Source of the DNA: Burkholderiales bacterium
GTDB lineage: Bacteria; Pseudomonadota; Gammaproteobacteria; Burkholderiales; Burkholderiaceae_C
Length of the DNA stretch: 40,188 bases
Assembly: GCA_026932425.1 (NCBI GenBank)
Contig: JAIXKN010000104.1
Span: forward strand, 39,729-79,916
Reading direction: 5' to 3'
How positions within the stretch are numbered: the first letter of the stretch is position 1; each line of letters starts with the position of its first letter. The notes under the pieces were generated by a model, which saw only the letters and a program-made list of their open reading frames with translations, was not told the origin of the DNA and ran no database searches. The position numbers and the translations under genes were made by a program. This document shows positions 1 to 8,990 of the stretch, in pieces.

Positions 1-1266
1 ATGGTGCTGCTCGTGCTCTCGGCCTCGCTGCGCGCGCGCGTGCGCGTCTTCATCGCCAAGCACTTCTACAGCTACCGCTACGACTACCGCGACGAATGGC
101 TGGCGTTCACCGCGATGCTCGCCTCCGACACCGCGCCGCAGGAGGTGGGCGTGCGCGTCGTGCGCGCGCTGGCCAACATCGTCGAATGTCCGGCCGGCAG
201 CCTCTGGACGCTGCGCGACGACGAACAGGTCTTTCGCCAGGCGGTGAGCTGGAACATGCCGCCCAGCGAGCAGCAGCTGCCGGCGCAGGCGCCGCTGGCC
301 GGCTTCCTCGATCAGAAGGCCTGGATCGTCGATCTGGAGGAGTACCGGCGAAAGCGGGAAGCCTACGGCGAACTCGTCCTGCCCGAGTGGCTGGCGGCCG
401 ACGCGCGTCTGTGGGTGATTGTCCCGCTGCATGCGGCCAGCCAGTTGCTGGGCTTCGTCGCGCTGGCGCCGCCGCGAACGCCGGTCGAGCTGAACTGGGA
501 GACGCGCGACCTGCTGAAGACCGCCAGCCGCCAGGCCGCGGGGTATCTCGCGCAGATGCGCGCCACCGAGGCGCTGCTGGAGGCGCGCAAGTTCGACGCC
601 TTCAACCGCATGTCGGCCTTCGTCGTCCACGACCTCAAGAACATCGTCACCCAGCTCTCGCTGATGCTGAAGAACGCGCGCCGCCTGCGCGACAACCCCG
701 AGTTCCAGGAGGACATGCTGACCACCGTCGAGAGCTCGCTCGAGAAGATGCGTCGGATGATGCTGCAGCTGCGCGAAGGCGTGGCGCCGCCCGGCGGCAC
801 GCGCGGTGTGGCGATGAGCGCGATCGTGCAGAAGCTGCAGGCGCTGGCGCGGCACGGCGGCCGGCAGATCGAGACCAAGGTCACCGCGGAGCTGTTCACG
901 CGCGGGCATGAGGAGCGGCTCGAGCGCGTGCTCGGCCACCTCGTGCAGAACGCACTGGACGCCACGCCTGCTTCGGGCCGAGTATGGGTGGAGGTCGCGC
1001 GCCACAGCGGTCAGCTGCGCGTGGAGATCGGTGACACCGGGCATGGCATGAGCGAGGAGTTCGTACGCACGCGGCTGTTCAAGCCGTTTTCCAGCACCAA
1101 GGGCAGCGGCATGGGCATCGGCAGCTACGAGAGCGCGCAGTACATCCGTGAGCTCGGGGGCAGCATCGAGGTCGACAGCCGCGAAGGGCAGGGCACCGTG
1201 CTGACGGTGCTGCTGCCGCTGCTCGAAGTCGGCCAGAGCGCCGAGCTGCCGGTGTCCGCATCATGA
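1..1266 (+). CDS. prsK: PEP-CTERM system histidine kinase PrsK, C-terminal part (5' end outside window)
   Basis: This is a sensor histidine kinase that would phosphorylate the PrsR regulator encoded next to it. The visible 421 residues hold a GAF-like sensory region (about 35-185), the phospho-acceptor helix with His210 in the string VVHDLKN, and an HATPase domain. The N-box asparagine is at 317, the DTGHGMS G1 box at 345-351, and the GSGMGIGS G2 region near 367-374. PrsK proteins usually carry an N-terminal membrane-spanning half and are much longer, so the ATG at position 1 is probably internal and the gene is cut by the window edge. Its stop overlaps the prsR start by 4 bases (ATGA), so the two are translationally coupled. 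The kinase domains are clear; the PrsK name follows from the domain layout plus the XrtA context. Confidence 0.88.
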   Translation: MVLLVLSASLRARVRVFIAKHFYSYRYDYRDEWLAFTAMLASDTAPQEVGVRVVRALANIVECPAGSLWTLRDDEQVFRQAVSWNMPPSEQQLPAQAPLAGFLDQKAWIVDLEEYRRKREAYGELVLPEWLAADARLWVIVPLHAASQLLGFVALAPPRTPVELNWETRDLLKTASRQAAGYLAQMRATEALLEARKFDAFNRMSAFVVHDLKNIVTQLSLMLKNARRLRDNPEFQEDMLTTVESSLEKMRRMMLQLREGVAPPGGTRGVAMSAIVQKLQALARHGGRQIETKVTAELFTRGHEERLERVLGHLVQNALDATPASGRVWVEVARHSGQLRVEIGDTGHGMSEEFVRTRLFKPFSSTKGSGMGIGSYESAQYIRELGGSIEVDSREGQGTVLTVLLPLLEVGQSAELPVSAS

Positions 1267-2660
1267 GCACGAACGGAAACGACCTGCCGCCGCTGCTCAT
1301 CGTCGAGGACGACCTCGCGCTGCAGAAGCAGATCAAGTGGTCGCTCGACCAGTTCGAGTCGGTGACCGCAAGCGACCGCGAGTCGGCGCTCGCGGCGTAC
1401 CGTCGCCACCGGCCCGCGGTGGTGACGATGGACCTGGGCCTGCCGCCGGACGCCGACGGCACGAGCGAGGGCTTCCGGCTGCTCGAACAGCTGCTCGAGC
1501 AGGACGCGGACCTCAAGATCATCGTGCTCACCGGCCAGAACGACCGCGCCAACGCGCTGCGCGCCGTCTCGCAGGGCGCATACGACTTCTTCGCCAAACC
1601 CTTCGAGCCCGAGCTGCTGGCGCTGACCATCGATCGCGCCTTCCGCGTCTGGGAGCTGCAGCGCGAGAACCGACGCCTGCAGGCGATGCAGCCCAGCGGC
1701 AGCCTGGCCGGGCTGATCACGCGCGACCCGGAGATGCTCAAGGTCGGTCGCATGATCGAGCGCGTGGCCAGCAGCGACGCCACCGTGATGCTGCTGGGCG
1801 AAAGCGGCACCGGCAAGGAGGTGCTGGCGCAGGGCCTGCACCAGGCGAGCAAGCGCAGCGGCAAGTTCGTCGCGATCAACTGCGCCGCGATCCCCGAAAC
1901 CCTGCTCGAGAGCGAGCTCTTCGGCTACGAGAAGGGCGCCTTCACCGGAGCCGCCAAGACCACCGTCGGCAAGATCGAGACGGCGCATGGCGGCACGCTG
2001 ATGCTCGACGAGATCGGCGACCTGCCGCACCCGCTGCAGGCCAAGCTGCTGCGCTTCCTGCAGGAGCGCAAGATCGAGCGCATCGGCGGCCGGCAGGAGA
2101 TCCCCGTCGACGTGCGCGTCGTCTGCGCGACGCACCAGGACCTGCAGGCACTGATCAAGGAGCAGCGCTTCCGCGAGGACCTGTACTACCGGCTCGCCGA
2201 GATCGTGATCCAGATCCCGCCGCTGCGCGAGCGCCACGGCGACGCGCTGCTGCTGGCGCAGTCCTTCCTGCAGCGCTTCGCGCAGGAGCAGCGCCGCAGC
2301 CTCAGCTTCAGCGAGGACGCGATGGCCGCGATCGAGCGCCACGACTGGCCCGGCAACGTGCGCCAGCTGCTGAACGCGGTGAAGCGGGCGTCGATCATGG
2401 CGGATGGCGGGCGGGTGACGGCGGAGGATGTGGGGTTGTCAGCCGCCAGCGAGCCCGGCGACATAGAGACCGGAGCAATACTGGATATCCGCTCGGCACG
2501 TGAGAACGCTGAACGCCAAGCAATCCTGCTCGCGTTATCGCGGTCGGGAGGGAATATGCTCAGGACGTCGGAGCTACTGGGAATCAGCCGCCCTACGTTG
2601 TACGACCTGATCAACCGGTTGGGAATAAAGCAGCAGGTCGACGGCAAGCCATCCGAATGA
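1263..2660 (+). CDS. prsR: PEP-CTERM system sigma-54-dependent response regulator PrsR
   Basis: This NtrC-type response regulator would activate sigma-54 promoters after phosphorylation by PrsK. The 465 residues contain a receiver domain with phospho-acceptor Asp57 (VTMDLGLPP) and a AAA+ domain with Walker A GESGTGKE at 179-186. The sigma-54 contact loop GAFTGA is intact at 225-230, Walker B (LMLDEIGD) is at 246-253, and a Fis-type helix-turn-helix lies at about 429-455. The intact GAFTGA loop means it should be a working activator. In the first 391 codons only 16 end in A or T, but in the last 74 codons (from about 2436) 22 do, so the DNA-binding tail has a different codon history. A sigma-54 promoter candidate lies upstream of the PEP-CTERM gene in this window (8991-9006). 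Confidence 0.92.
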   Translation: MSTNGNDLPPLLIVEDDLALQKQIKWSLDQFESVTASDRESALAAYRRHRPAVVTMDLGLPPDADGTSEGFRLLEQLLEQDADLKIIVLTGQNDRANALRAVSQGAYDFFAKPFEPELLALTIDRAFRVWELQRENRRLQAMQPSGSLAGLITRDPEMLKVGRMIERVASSDATVMLLGESGTGKEVLAQGLHQASKRSGKFVAINCAAIPETLLESELFGYEKGAFTGAAKTTVGKIETAHGGTLMLDEIGDLPHPLQAKLLRFLQERKIERIGGRQEIPVDVRVVCATHQDLQALIKEQRFREDLYYRLAEIVIQIPPLRERHGDALLLAQSFLQRFAQEQRRSLSFSEDAMAAIERHDWPGNVRQLLNAVKRASIMADGGRVTAEDVGLSAASEPGDIETGAILDIRSARENAERQAILLALSRSGGNMLRTSELLGISRPTLYDLINRLGIKQQVDGKPSE

Positions 2661-2667
2661 TGCGCAA

Positions 2668-3462
2668 TCAGGCGACGACGGCCCGCCTCCGTTGTTGCGC
2701 TTCACGTAAGCGCACGACGATCTTGATTTCTTCCTCGATGGTGAAGAAATAGGGATAAAGAGAGCGTCCTTGCTCCGGCGTGTCGAGCTTGCCGCCGAAC
2801 TGTTCGATCTGTGAAAATCCGTAAGCCAAGTCTCCACGCAATAACACGGCCGGCGCCTTCACGTTCTGGTTGGTGCGGACGTCGCTTGCTATTTCGAAGC
2901 CAAGCATGCGTTCGTAATATCTGACGTGGCGCGGATTGACCTCAATCACGGCGATCTGGCACTGATGAATGCGATGTGCGACGATGAAGGCAACATGGAA
3001 GAGGGCAGCCAAGACGCGCTTAGTGCCGCTGATCGGGTCGATGGCGAACTTCGTGAATTCGCACAACGTCTTCCCCTGTCGCCGTATCTCGTTTGTAAGA
3101 TCCGAAAACGCCGCGTCGGCGTTCAGGCCTTCAGGCCCATCCAAACCGACTGTTAACGTCCCAATCGTCTCGCCCTCTTCGATTGCGGAAAGAGAAATCC
3201 TGTTGGGTACTCCATCGGGGGGCAATTCAGCCTTGCCATAGCCGCGCCATGAATAACGATCACTGAGCAGGCGGCTCGCCGAATTGCGTTGAGCGAAGGA
3301 AGTTGCCTGCTTGATTTTGAACATCCTCGGCCCTGGCTGCCCTTCGCGTAACAAATCGATACGCGCATCCGCAGACAACATCGCATTCGCGCCGCGGTGA
3401 TGCAGCGACGGCGTCGCGATGATGGTGCTCTGCGGCCAGGGAACAGGATTCGTTTTTTTCAA
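2668..3462 (-). CDS. FeeM-type N-acyl amino acid synthase / PEP-CTERM-associated acyltransferase
   Basis: This is a GNAT-fold acyltransferase resembling the PEP-CTERM/exosortase-associated N-acyl amino acid synthases, which join a long fatty acyl chain from acyl-ACP to an amino acid. Visible family traits in the 264 residues are the N-terminal block MFKIKQATSF...RLLSDRYSWRGYG, a central CEFTKFAIDP strand, and EVNPRHVRYYERMLGFE near the C-terminus. The C-terminal glutamate/arginine-rich tail is poorly conserved. The frame opens at a TTG with GGAGG 10 bases upstream; an in-frame ATG 27 codons later (MLSADARID) is an alternative. It is convergent with prsR (7-base gap) and divergent from the second acyltransferase at 3681. 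GC and codon bias are clearly lower than in prsK. The substrate amino acid cannot be read from sequence. Confidence 0.75.
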   Translation of the reverse strand: MKKTNPVPWPQSTIIATPSLHHRGANAMLSADARIDLLREGQPGPRMFKIKQATSFAQRNSASRLLSDRYSWRGYGKAELPPDGVPNRISLSAIEEGETIGTLTVGLDGPEGLNADAAFSDLTNEIRRQGKTLCEFTKFAIDPISGTKRVLAALFHVAFIVAHRIHQCQIAVIEVNPRHVRYYERMLGFEIASDVRTNQNVKAPAVLLRGDLAYGFSQIEQFGGKLDTPEQGRSLYPYFFTIEEEIKIVVRLREAQQRRRAVVA

Positions 3463-3680
3463 TGGGATACATCCTCCATTCTGGACCTCAGTATACTTCT
3501 CGGCTCCCGCGCGGGTGCGTTCGATTGTAACCGACCGAGGTGATCGGATGGTGACGCGTTACCCTTGTCTGGCGATTAGGTAGGGGGTGTAGTGCGCAGC
3601 GGCCGAGGCCTCCCTCTGTGTGAAGGCTGGCGAGTGCGCTCTGGATGCAGGTCGATCGACCTGAATGGAGGACGAGAATC
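3463..3680. other. Divergent intergenic region between two acyltransferase genes
   Basis: This stretch of 218 bases separates two divergently read FeeM-type genes and must hold both promoters. A ribosome binding site (GGAGG) faces the minus-strand TTG start, and GGAGGA at 3666-3671 faces the plus-strand ATG at 3681. No convincing -24/-12 element and no strong -35/-10 pair was found in either direction. Confidence 0.4.
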
Positions 3681-5027
3681 ATGACCATCGAGCAGGGATT
3701 GCGCGCTGGCGAAAGGCGCCGTATGACGGCGTCGCACACGCTTCGACAGGCGACACGTACCGCGCTCGGATGGCTGCCGCAGTCAGTCAGGCATCGTCTG
3801 TACCGCAATATGGTCAGATGTGATCCCGCGCCCGACTCCAGGCTGAAACTCAAGATCGCGGAGTCATTGCCTGAGTTGGAGGGTTGCTTCTCGCTGCTGC
3901 ACGATGCCTATGTGACTTCTGGATTCATGAAACCCGACCCATCCGGCATGCGGGTCACGATTTACCATGCATTGCCGACCACCACGACTTTGGTTGCTCT
4001 TTGGGACGGTCGACCAGTCGGCACGCTTTCTTTGATCCGCGATGGGGCGTTTGGTTTGCCGATGCAGTCCGCGTTTGATCTGTCTTCCGTTCGACGAAAG
4101 GGAGGTCAGATTGCCGAGGTTTCAGCATTGGCGGTAGCCGATGAATTTCGACGAAGTGGCGGGACGATATTATTTCCATTGATGAAATTCATGTACGAAT
4201 ACTGTATCAAGTATTTCGATACGCGTCATCTAGTGATAGCTGTCAACCCTAACCGCATCGAGTTGTACGAATCGCTGCTGTTCTTCGAAAGGTTACCTGC
4301 ATCGACCGTAAATCACTACGACTTTGCCAACGGCGCACCCGCAGTGGGTGCGACGCTGGACTTGAGTAAGGCACTTGTTCGTTTCAAGACTGTGTACGGA
4401 GAGAAGCGGCCGTTAAGAAACCTATATTCATACTTCGTCGAAACGACGCTGGCGAATATAGACTTACCGCCGCGACCCTTGCACACCACCAACGATCCGG
4501 TGCTGACGCCGGGACTCATGGATCATTTCTTCAATCGGCGGACACAGGTCTTGTCCGTCCTCGAACCGCACGACCGCGCGTTGTTGCGGTCCATCTATCG
4601 GGGCACTAGCCTCGAGGCGGTGCTGCCAAGTGCCGGCGTCAAGGAGGTGGCGATGCGGCGCCATCCGCGGTACTCGATCCGCTGCCCGGCCAGGTTGAGC
4701 CTGGGGCACGACGGCAAGGGCGGCGAAGAGCTGTCGACGGTGCTGACCGACCTGTCGGAAGCCGGTTGTCGCGTGGAGTCCCCGGCACAAATGGAGATCG
4801 GACAGTCGGGCATGCTGGAGGTGGAACTGGGGCCGCGATGTCATTCGCTCCTGCAGGTTCAGGTGGTCCGGAGTGTCCGCGCGCCAGCGCCGGTCAGGCG
4901 ATACGCTTTGCGCGTCATTCACGCAGACGACAACTGGACCGAGTGCGTGCACGCGCTGGAAAGCGGCCTGACCTTCTCGGATCTGTTGGGCGGTGTGCCC
5001 GCCGGCGCAGCCGAGGCGTGCGTGTAA
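3681..5027 (+). CDS. FeeM-like acyltransferase fused to a C-terminal PilZ domain
   Basis: The protein has two parts. Residues 1 to about 300 form a GNAT-fold acyltransferase like the FeeM N-acyl amino acid synthases (QIAEVSALAVADEFR, then VIAVNPNRIELYESLLFFE, matching the same blocks in the gene at 2668). Residues about 323-430 form a PilZ domain with both c-di-GMP-binding signatures, RRHPR at 326-330 and DLSEAG at 357-362. PilZ domains bind cyclic di-GMP, so the acyltransferase may be allosterically controlled by this second messenger. ATG 3681 was chosen over an upstream ATG at 3645 because GGAGGA lies 9 bases ahead, giving 448 residues. The acyltransferase half is poorer in GC than the PilZ half. 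The gene runs tail-to-tail into prsT with a 24-base gap. The fold and PilZ motifs are clear; the acyl substrate is inferred. Confidence 0.78.
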   Translation: MTIEQGLRAGERRRMTASHTLRQATRTALGWLPQSVRHRLYRNMVRCDPAPDSRLKLKIAESLPELEGCFSLLHDAYVTSGFMKPDPSGMRVTIYHALPTTTTLVALWDGRPVGTLSLIRDGAFGLPMQSAFDLSSVRRKGGQIAEVSALAVADEFRRSGGTILFPLMKFMYEYCIKYFDTRHLVIAVNPNRIELYESLLFFERLPASTVNHYDFANGAPAVGATLDLSKALVRFKTVYGEKRPLRNLYSYFVETTLANIDLPPRPLHTTNDPVLTPGLMDHFFNRRTQVLSVLEPHDRALLRSIYRGTSLEAVLPSAGVKEVAMRRHPRYSIRCPARLSLGHDGKGGEELSTVLTDLSEAGCRVESPAQMEIGQSGMLEVELGPRCHSLLQVQVVRSVRAPAPVRRYALRVIHADDNWTECVHALESGLTFSDLLGGVPAGAAEACV

Positions 5028-5051
5028 CGAAGCGCGGCCTTGCACCGGGGA

Positions 5052-7811
5052 TCACATCGCAGCGAGCAGCGACGTCACTTCGCTCTGGTCGGCAAATCGA
5101 TCGCCCAAGGCTTGCAACCAGTCCAACTCCTTGCGGGCACTTTCGCGATCGCCGAAACGGATCAGCAGCCGAGCCAACCCCAAGCGATAGATAGGTGCGC
5201 CGTTCGATGCCGTCAGCGCCTTTCGTTGCCAAACCAATGCTTCCTCTTTCTGGTTGTTGAGTGCGCTGGCCAGAGCGAGTGTGTCCATGATGCCGGGGTG
5301 CTCGGGACGGAGGCGATTGGCCTTCCTGGCGTATTGGAGTGCCTCGGGCTTGCCCTGCATGGCGAGTGCCATCGCGTAGTTGTTGAGCACCAGTGGATCC
5401 TCGGGATTGCCGCTCAGCGCTTTCGAGAACTGCGCTTCGGCCGCAACGTACTTCTTCTTTGCGAGAGATGCCAGCCCGAGTTCGATCAGGGCAGGGCTTC
5501 CTGCCGGGAGTTCGTTCAGCATCCCGGCACCCAGGCGCTCGGCCTCGGCATCACGTCCGGCGTTGAGCAGCATCAGGTAGAGACGTGCTGAAAGCCCCGA
5601 GTTCGCGCCCTTGCTCAGTGCGCCCTCCAGCGCGGTGGCCGCCGCATTCCAGCGGCGCTTGGCGATGTGAACGTCAGCCTCGATGAGCCAGCCGGCAGGA
5701 TCTTTCGGTTGGATCTGGCGCACCGTCTGCGCAACGCGCAGGGCATCGTCGAACCGGCCGCCCATCATTGCCGCACGCGCTAGCGCGATCTGGGCAGGCA
5801 AGGACTTCGGATCCAGATCGAGCGCCTTGCGAAGGACCGTTGTCGCGCTCGCCACGTCGTTGGCGGACATGTAGGCCTCCGCCAACCCCAGCAAAGGGCG
5901 GACCTGTGTCGGCTGTCCGCTTGAGAGCTTGCGGAAGGTATTGACCGCCTGCTGTGCGTCGCCGGCGAGCAGTTGCACGCGACCTGCCGCGTCCAACAAC
6001 GCCGTACTATCGGGGAGTGCCGCCGCAGCGTCCTGGACCGCTTGCCGCGCGGAAGTAAAGTCGCGTTGCACGGCGAAGTGATTGATCAACGCCAGATGCG
6101 CTGCCTCGTCGTTGCGGTCTGCACGTACCGCGGCCGCCAGTGTCGCCGCGATGTCCGTGGCCGCCGCTCCCGTTCGGCGCTTGCACTCGGCCAGGAGCAG
6201 CAAGGCTTTCGAGTGACCGGGCGCCTTGTCCAGGAAGGCCTGCACCCTGCGTGCAGCGTCGTCGGGTTTGTTGTCGGCCCAGTCCAGCGTCGTCAGCTGC
6301 AGCAGGGCGGGGAAATACGCCGGGTCGATCTCCAACGCTTTCTCGTAACTCCGGCGCGCAGTGACGGCATCTTTCCGGCCGGCGTGAATCCGTCCCTGAA
6401 GCAGGTAAGGAACGGCCGACGCTGGCAGTTTCTTCTTCACGCGCTCGATCACTGCAAGTGCGGCGTCCGGTTCGTTGCGGCGAAGACGCGTAGCGATGAG
6501 CGCCAGATCGGCGTAAGCCGTCGGATCGGTCGCGGCCACCGATTCAAGCTGGGCCACGCCGCTGTCCACTCGACCCTTGGCGATCTGGATCAGCGCGACC
6601 GCGGTTTGGGCGGTCGTATTGCCGGGGTTCGCCTTTGCGGCCTGCGCGTAAAGCTTTTCAGCGGCGTCGACGTGGCCGAGTTGCAGGTTGGCCTCGGCCG
6701 CCATCGACAACACCTCGGGTCCCGGAGAGTGCATCGTCAGCAGCGGTTGCAGCACGTTCACGGCGCGTTGTGCCTGGCCGCTGCGGACGTAGGTCTGGGC
6801 CAGCAGCCGTCGCGCTGCGACGGAGGCCGGTGCCTGCTGTAATGCCTTGGTAAGTGCTGATTCGGCGCGGAGCAGAGAGCCGAGCTGAAGATCGATGGCG
6901 CCGGACAGCAGCAGCACGCTCGTGCTCTCCGGCGCCAACTGCATGAGCCGCTCGGCACCCTCTTTGGCCCGAGTCAAATCCTCCGTCGCCAAGGCCAGCT
7001 GCACGTCGTAGAACTGCGCAGCAAAGCTGTCGGGCAACGCCTTCTTGAGACCGGCGACGCGGCTCTTCAGTTGGGTGAGGTCGTTCTGGGACAGCGCGAT
7101 GTCGATCAGCCCGGAATGTGACGGCAGGTAGGTCGGCATCGCCGCCAAGGCTTTCTCGAAAGCCGCTTGTGCCCCCTCGAGATCCTGCTTGGTGTACAGA
7201 AGCAGTTGTCCGAGCAGATTCTGCGCTTCGTGACTGCGAGGGTTATCCGCGGCGACGCTGCGGGTCTCCGCGAGCGCCGCTTCGAGGTCGCCACGGCCCG
7301 CAATCAGCCGAACGTTCAGCAGCCGCGCAAGGAGGTTCTTGGGGTCACTGTCCAGTGCCTCCTGCACCGCACGCGCGCCGAGCTCGGTGTTTCCCTGCGC
7401 CCGCCAGGCATCGGCCACTACGGCCTTCAACTGCGCGTCGGCGGCCTTGCCGTCCAGGGTCAGGCCGTCGAACTCGGTGGTCACCTGAGCGGCGCGGCCC
7501 GAGCGCAACAGCGCGAGCGCGAGATCTGGGAGCACGAGATCGCGGCTCTCGCCCAGCTCGCGTGCTCTCTCCAGCTCCACCGCGGCCGCTGCGCCGTCGC
7601 CAAGAGCGAGCAAGACTTGCCCATAGAGGCGCCGGGCTTCCCCGGACCGGGGGTTGCTCGCCAAAGCGTTCTTGAGCTGCAACACGGCAGCCTTGTAGTC
7701 GGACTTGTGCAGCTTCTCCTGAGCTGACTGGATCAGCTCACTCTCGGATGGTTGATTGCCGCACGCTGTGACAAGCATGCCAACGACGAGTGCCAGACTC
7801 AGAACTCGCAT
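5052..7811 (-). CDS. prsT: PEP-CTERM system TPR-repeat lipoprotein PrsT
   Basis: This is a 919-residue lipoprotein made almost wholly of tetratricopeptide repeats, matching the PrsT family found with XrtA loci. The N-terminus is a lipoprotein signal with lipobox LVTAC (Cys17), so the mature protein should be anchored to a membrane on the periplasmic side. The rest is a string of helical TPR units with typical A-x-x-x-Y/L...P spacing (for example near DYKAAVLQLKNALASNP). TPR solenoids are protein-interaction scaffolds; the exact role of PrsT in PEP-CTERM sorting or polysaccharide secretion is not established. ATG 7811 was preferred over an upstream in-frame start at 7859 because it places the signal peptide at the very N-terminus. 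The gene lies downstream of the PEP-CTERM gene on the same strand, separated by a hairpin terminator. Confidence 0.9.
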   Translation of the reverse strand: MRVLSLALVVGMLVTACGNQPSESELIQSAQEKLHKSDYKAAVLQLKNALASNPRSGEARRLYGQVLLALGDGAAAAVELERARELGESRDLVLPDLALALLRSGRAAQVTTEFDGLTLDGKAADAQLKAVVADAWRAQGNTELGARAVQEALDSDPKNLLARLLNVRLIAGRGDLEAALAETRSVAADNPRSHEAQNLLGQLLLYTKQDLEGAQAAFEKALAAMPTYLPSHSGLIDIALSQNDLTQLKSRVAGLKKALPDSFAAQFYDVQLALATEDLTRAKEGAERLMQLAPESTSVLLLSGAIDLQLGSLLRAESALTKALQQAPASVAARRLLAQTYVRSGQAQRAVNVLQPLLTMHSPGPEVLSMAAEANLQLGHVDAAEKLYAQAAKANPGNTTAQTAVALIQIAKGRVDSGVAQLESVAATDPTAYADLALIATRLRRNEPDAALAVIERVKKKLPASAVPYLLQGRIHAGRKDAVTARRSYEKALEIDPAYFPALLQLTTLDWADNKPDDAARRVQAFLDKAPGHSKALLLLAECKRRTGAAATDIAATLAAAVRADRNDEAAHLALINHFAVQRDFTSARQAVQDAAAALPDSTALLDAAGRVQLLAGDAQQAVNTFRKLSSGQPTQVRPLLGLAEAYMSANDVASATTVLRKALDLDPKSLPAQIALARAAMMGGRFDDALRVAQTVRQIQPKDPAGWLIEADVHIAKRRWNAAATALEGALSKGANSGLSARLYLMLLNAGRDAEAERLGAGMLNELPAGSPALIELGLASLAKKKYVAAEAQFSKALSGNPEDPLVLNNYAMALAMQGKPEALQYARKANRLRPEHPGIMDTLALASALNNQKEEALVWQRKALTASNGAPIYRLGLARLLIRFGDRESARKELDWLQALGDRFADQSEVTSLLAAM

Positions 7812-7879
7812 CGACACGCGCACCCCTGTTGCACAAGAAACAATCCCGAAGTCTGCCACCTCGTCGACTGGTCGATCAG

Positions 7880-7908
7880 TAACTAAGTCACGACCGCCAA
7901 AGTGTCAA
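7880..7908 (-). promoter_or_regulatory. Weak sigma-70-like promoter candidate for prsT
   Basis: On the minus strand a perfect TTGACA (7908-7903) is followed 17 bases later by TAGTTA (7885-7880), which is a poor -10 element. It lies 69 bases upstream of the chosen prsT start and downstream of the terminator of the preceding gene, so some promoter is expected here. The match is weak and only the -35 box is good. Confidence 0.3.
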
Positions 7909-7949
7909 GCAAGGTTTACGTCACCTGCGCTCTCGCGAGTGAAAATCAA

Positions 7950-7975
7950 GAACGGGGCCCCGAGGGGCCCCGTTC
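7950..7975 (-). terminator. Strong hairpin terminator after the PEP-CTERM gene
   Basis: A perfect 12-bp inverted repeat (arm GAACGGGGCCCC, 2-base centre) lies 25 bases past the stop of the PEP-CTERM gene. In the minus-strand direction it is followed by CTTGATTTTC, a moderately T-rich tract. It should stop transcripts of the PEP-CTERM gene before prsT. The T tract is short, so some read-through is possible. Confidence 0.75.
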
Positions 7976-8000
7976 AAACGCTGCAGAAATGCGCCCTTGT

Positions 8001-8915
8001 TCAGGCGGCCGTCAGCTTGCGACGACGCGATGCCGCCCCAGCGCCGAGCAGCGCCAGACCAGCCAGCGCCAGCACGCCAGGTTCCGGGACACGATTCGCG
8101 AACAGAACGTTCCCAGAGCCGGAGCCCTTGTTCAACGGGGTCACCGAGGTCGTAACGTAGGTCATGCCCCCGCTGGTTGACCAAGTCGTACCCGCCTCAC
8201 CCGGGCCCGGCGGAATCGTGCCGGTCGCCGAGGCCGACAAATCAATGTCGAAAGGAACAGGTGCTTCCCAGAAACCACCAGGCCCCTCCGTATTCGCAGC
8301 GGGAGTGAAATTCATTTTCGCGCTGAACGACGTAAACGCGTCGTGATTGGCCGCCAAGTTCGCAATGCCCGATGCGAACGTCCCTGCCGCGAAAGTTGCG
8401 GTTCCAAGAACGAAATCCGATGCGTCCGGGATGATGCCGTACAGGTTGCCCAGCGTCGGCGTCGCGACGCCTACAGGTGCCGCGCCCGGGCTTCCGTACA
8501 AGGTCGCGGTCAGTGAGACATTCGTCGCACTCGGTGCAAAGACGCCCCCCGTGGCGGGGCTACCGCCGGGCATCCACGAGCCCGTGCCGCTGAGGGTGAA
8601 CAGCGCGTAGACGTTGTAGTTCTCTGTCACGCCGGTGACGGAGTTGGGGTGCCCCGAGAACGATTCCACCAAGAGAAAGCCCGTTTCCGAATAGGAAACC
8701 AATCCGGATGCGCCGGGCGCGGAGCTGATCTGCAGCAAGGACGCGTAGTTCGTCGTCGCCTTGTCTGTCTGGAACGCTGCGTCGGAGCTCAGCTGTCCCG
8801 CGCCGCCGTTGGTTGCCGATGGGTTCAGCGTGACGGTGGATGAAAAAGCGCTCGTTGTCAGCATCACCGCGCCGCCGAGTACAGCGGCCGCAGCAGTCTT
8901 GCGAAGTTGTTTCAT
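8001..8915 (-). CDS. Secreted PEP-CTERM sorting-domain protein
   Basis: This is a 304-residue exported protein ending in a canonical PEP-CTERM sorting signal: VPEPG at 276-280, a hydrophobic helix (VLALAGLALLGAGAA), then the basic cluster SRRRK. It is thus a likely substrate of the exosortase A encoded at 29900. The N-terminus is a Sec signal peptide (MKQLRKTAAAAVLGGAVML, cleavage near SAFSS). The mature part is rich in Ser, Thr, Gly and Ala, lacks cysteine and looks beta-rich. The start at 8915 was chosen over an upstream in-frame ATG at 8957 because it begins the signal peptide and has GGAG 6 bases upstream. A sigma-54 promoter candidate lies about 75 bases upstream. Its size and the motif SYSETGFL suggest the flocculation-associated PepA group, but this is only an impression. 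Confidence 0.9.
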   Translation of the reverse strand: MKQLRKTAAAAVLGGAVMLTTSAFSSTVTLNPSATNGGAGQLSSDAAFQTDKATTNYASLLQISSAPGASGLVSYSETGFLLVESFSGHPNSVTGVTENYNVYALFTLSGTGSWMPGGSPATGGVFAPSATNVSLTATLYGSPGAAPVGVATPTLGNLYGIIPDASDFVLGTATFAAGTFASGIANLAANHDAFTSFSAKMNFTPAANTEGPGGFWEAPVPFDIDLSASATGTIPPGPGEAGTTWSTSGGMTYVTTSVTPLNKGSGSGNVLFANRVPEPGVLALAGLALLGAGAASRRRKLTAA

Positions 8916-8990
8916 GTGACGCTCCAAAAAAACGGGATGACCGATTGGCATTCTCAAGGCGCCGCGCCTTCAGACGCACACTTCATGACA

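Noticed and set aside
1125-2342. Long minus-strand open frame opposite prsR
   Set aside because: It is a mirror frame of a high-GC gene with clear AAA+ motifs on the plus strand; its composition (Leu/Arg/Ala-rich, no motif) is typical of such shadows.
8946-8961. Plus-strand sigma-54-like match for the eight-gene operon
   Set aside because: Five mismatches outside the GG/GC pairs and a distance of about 300 bases from the first gene.
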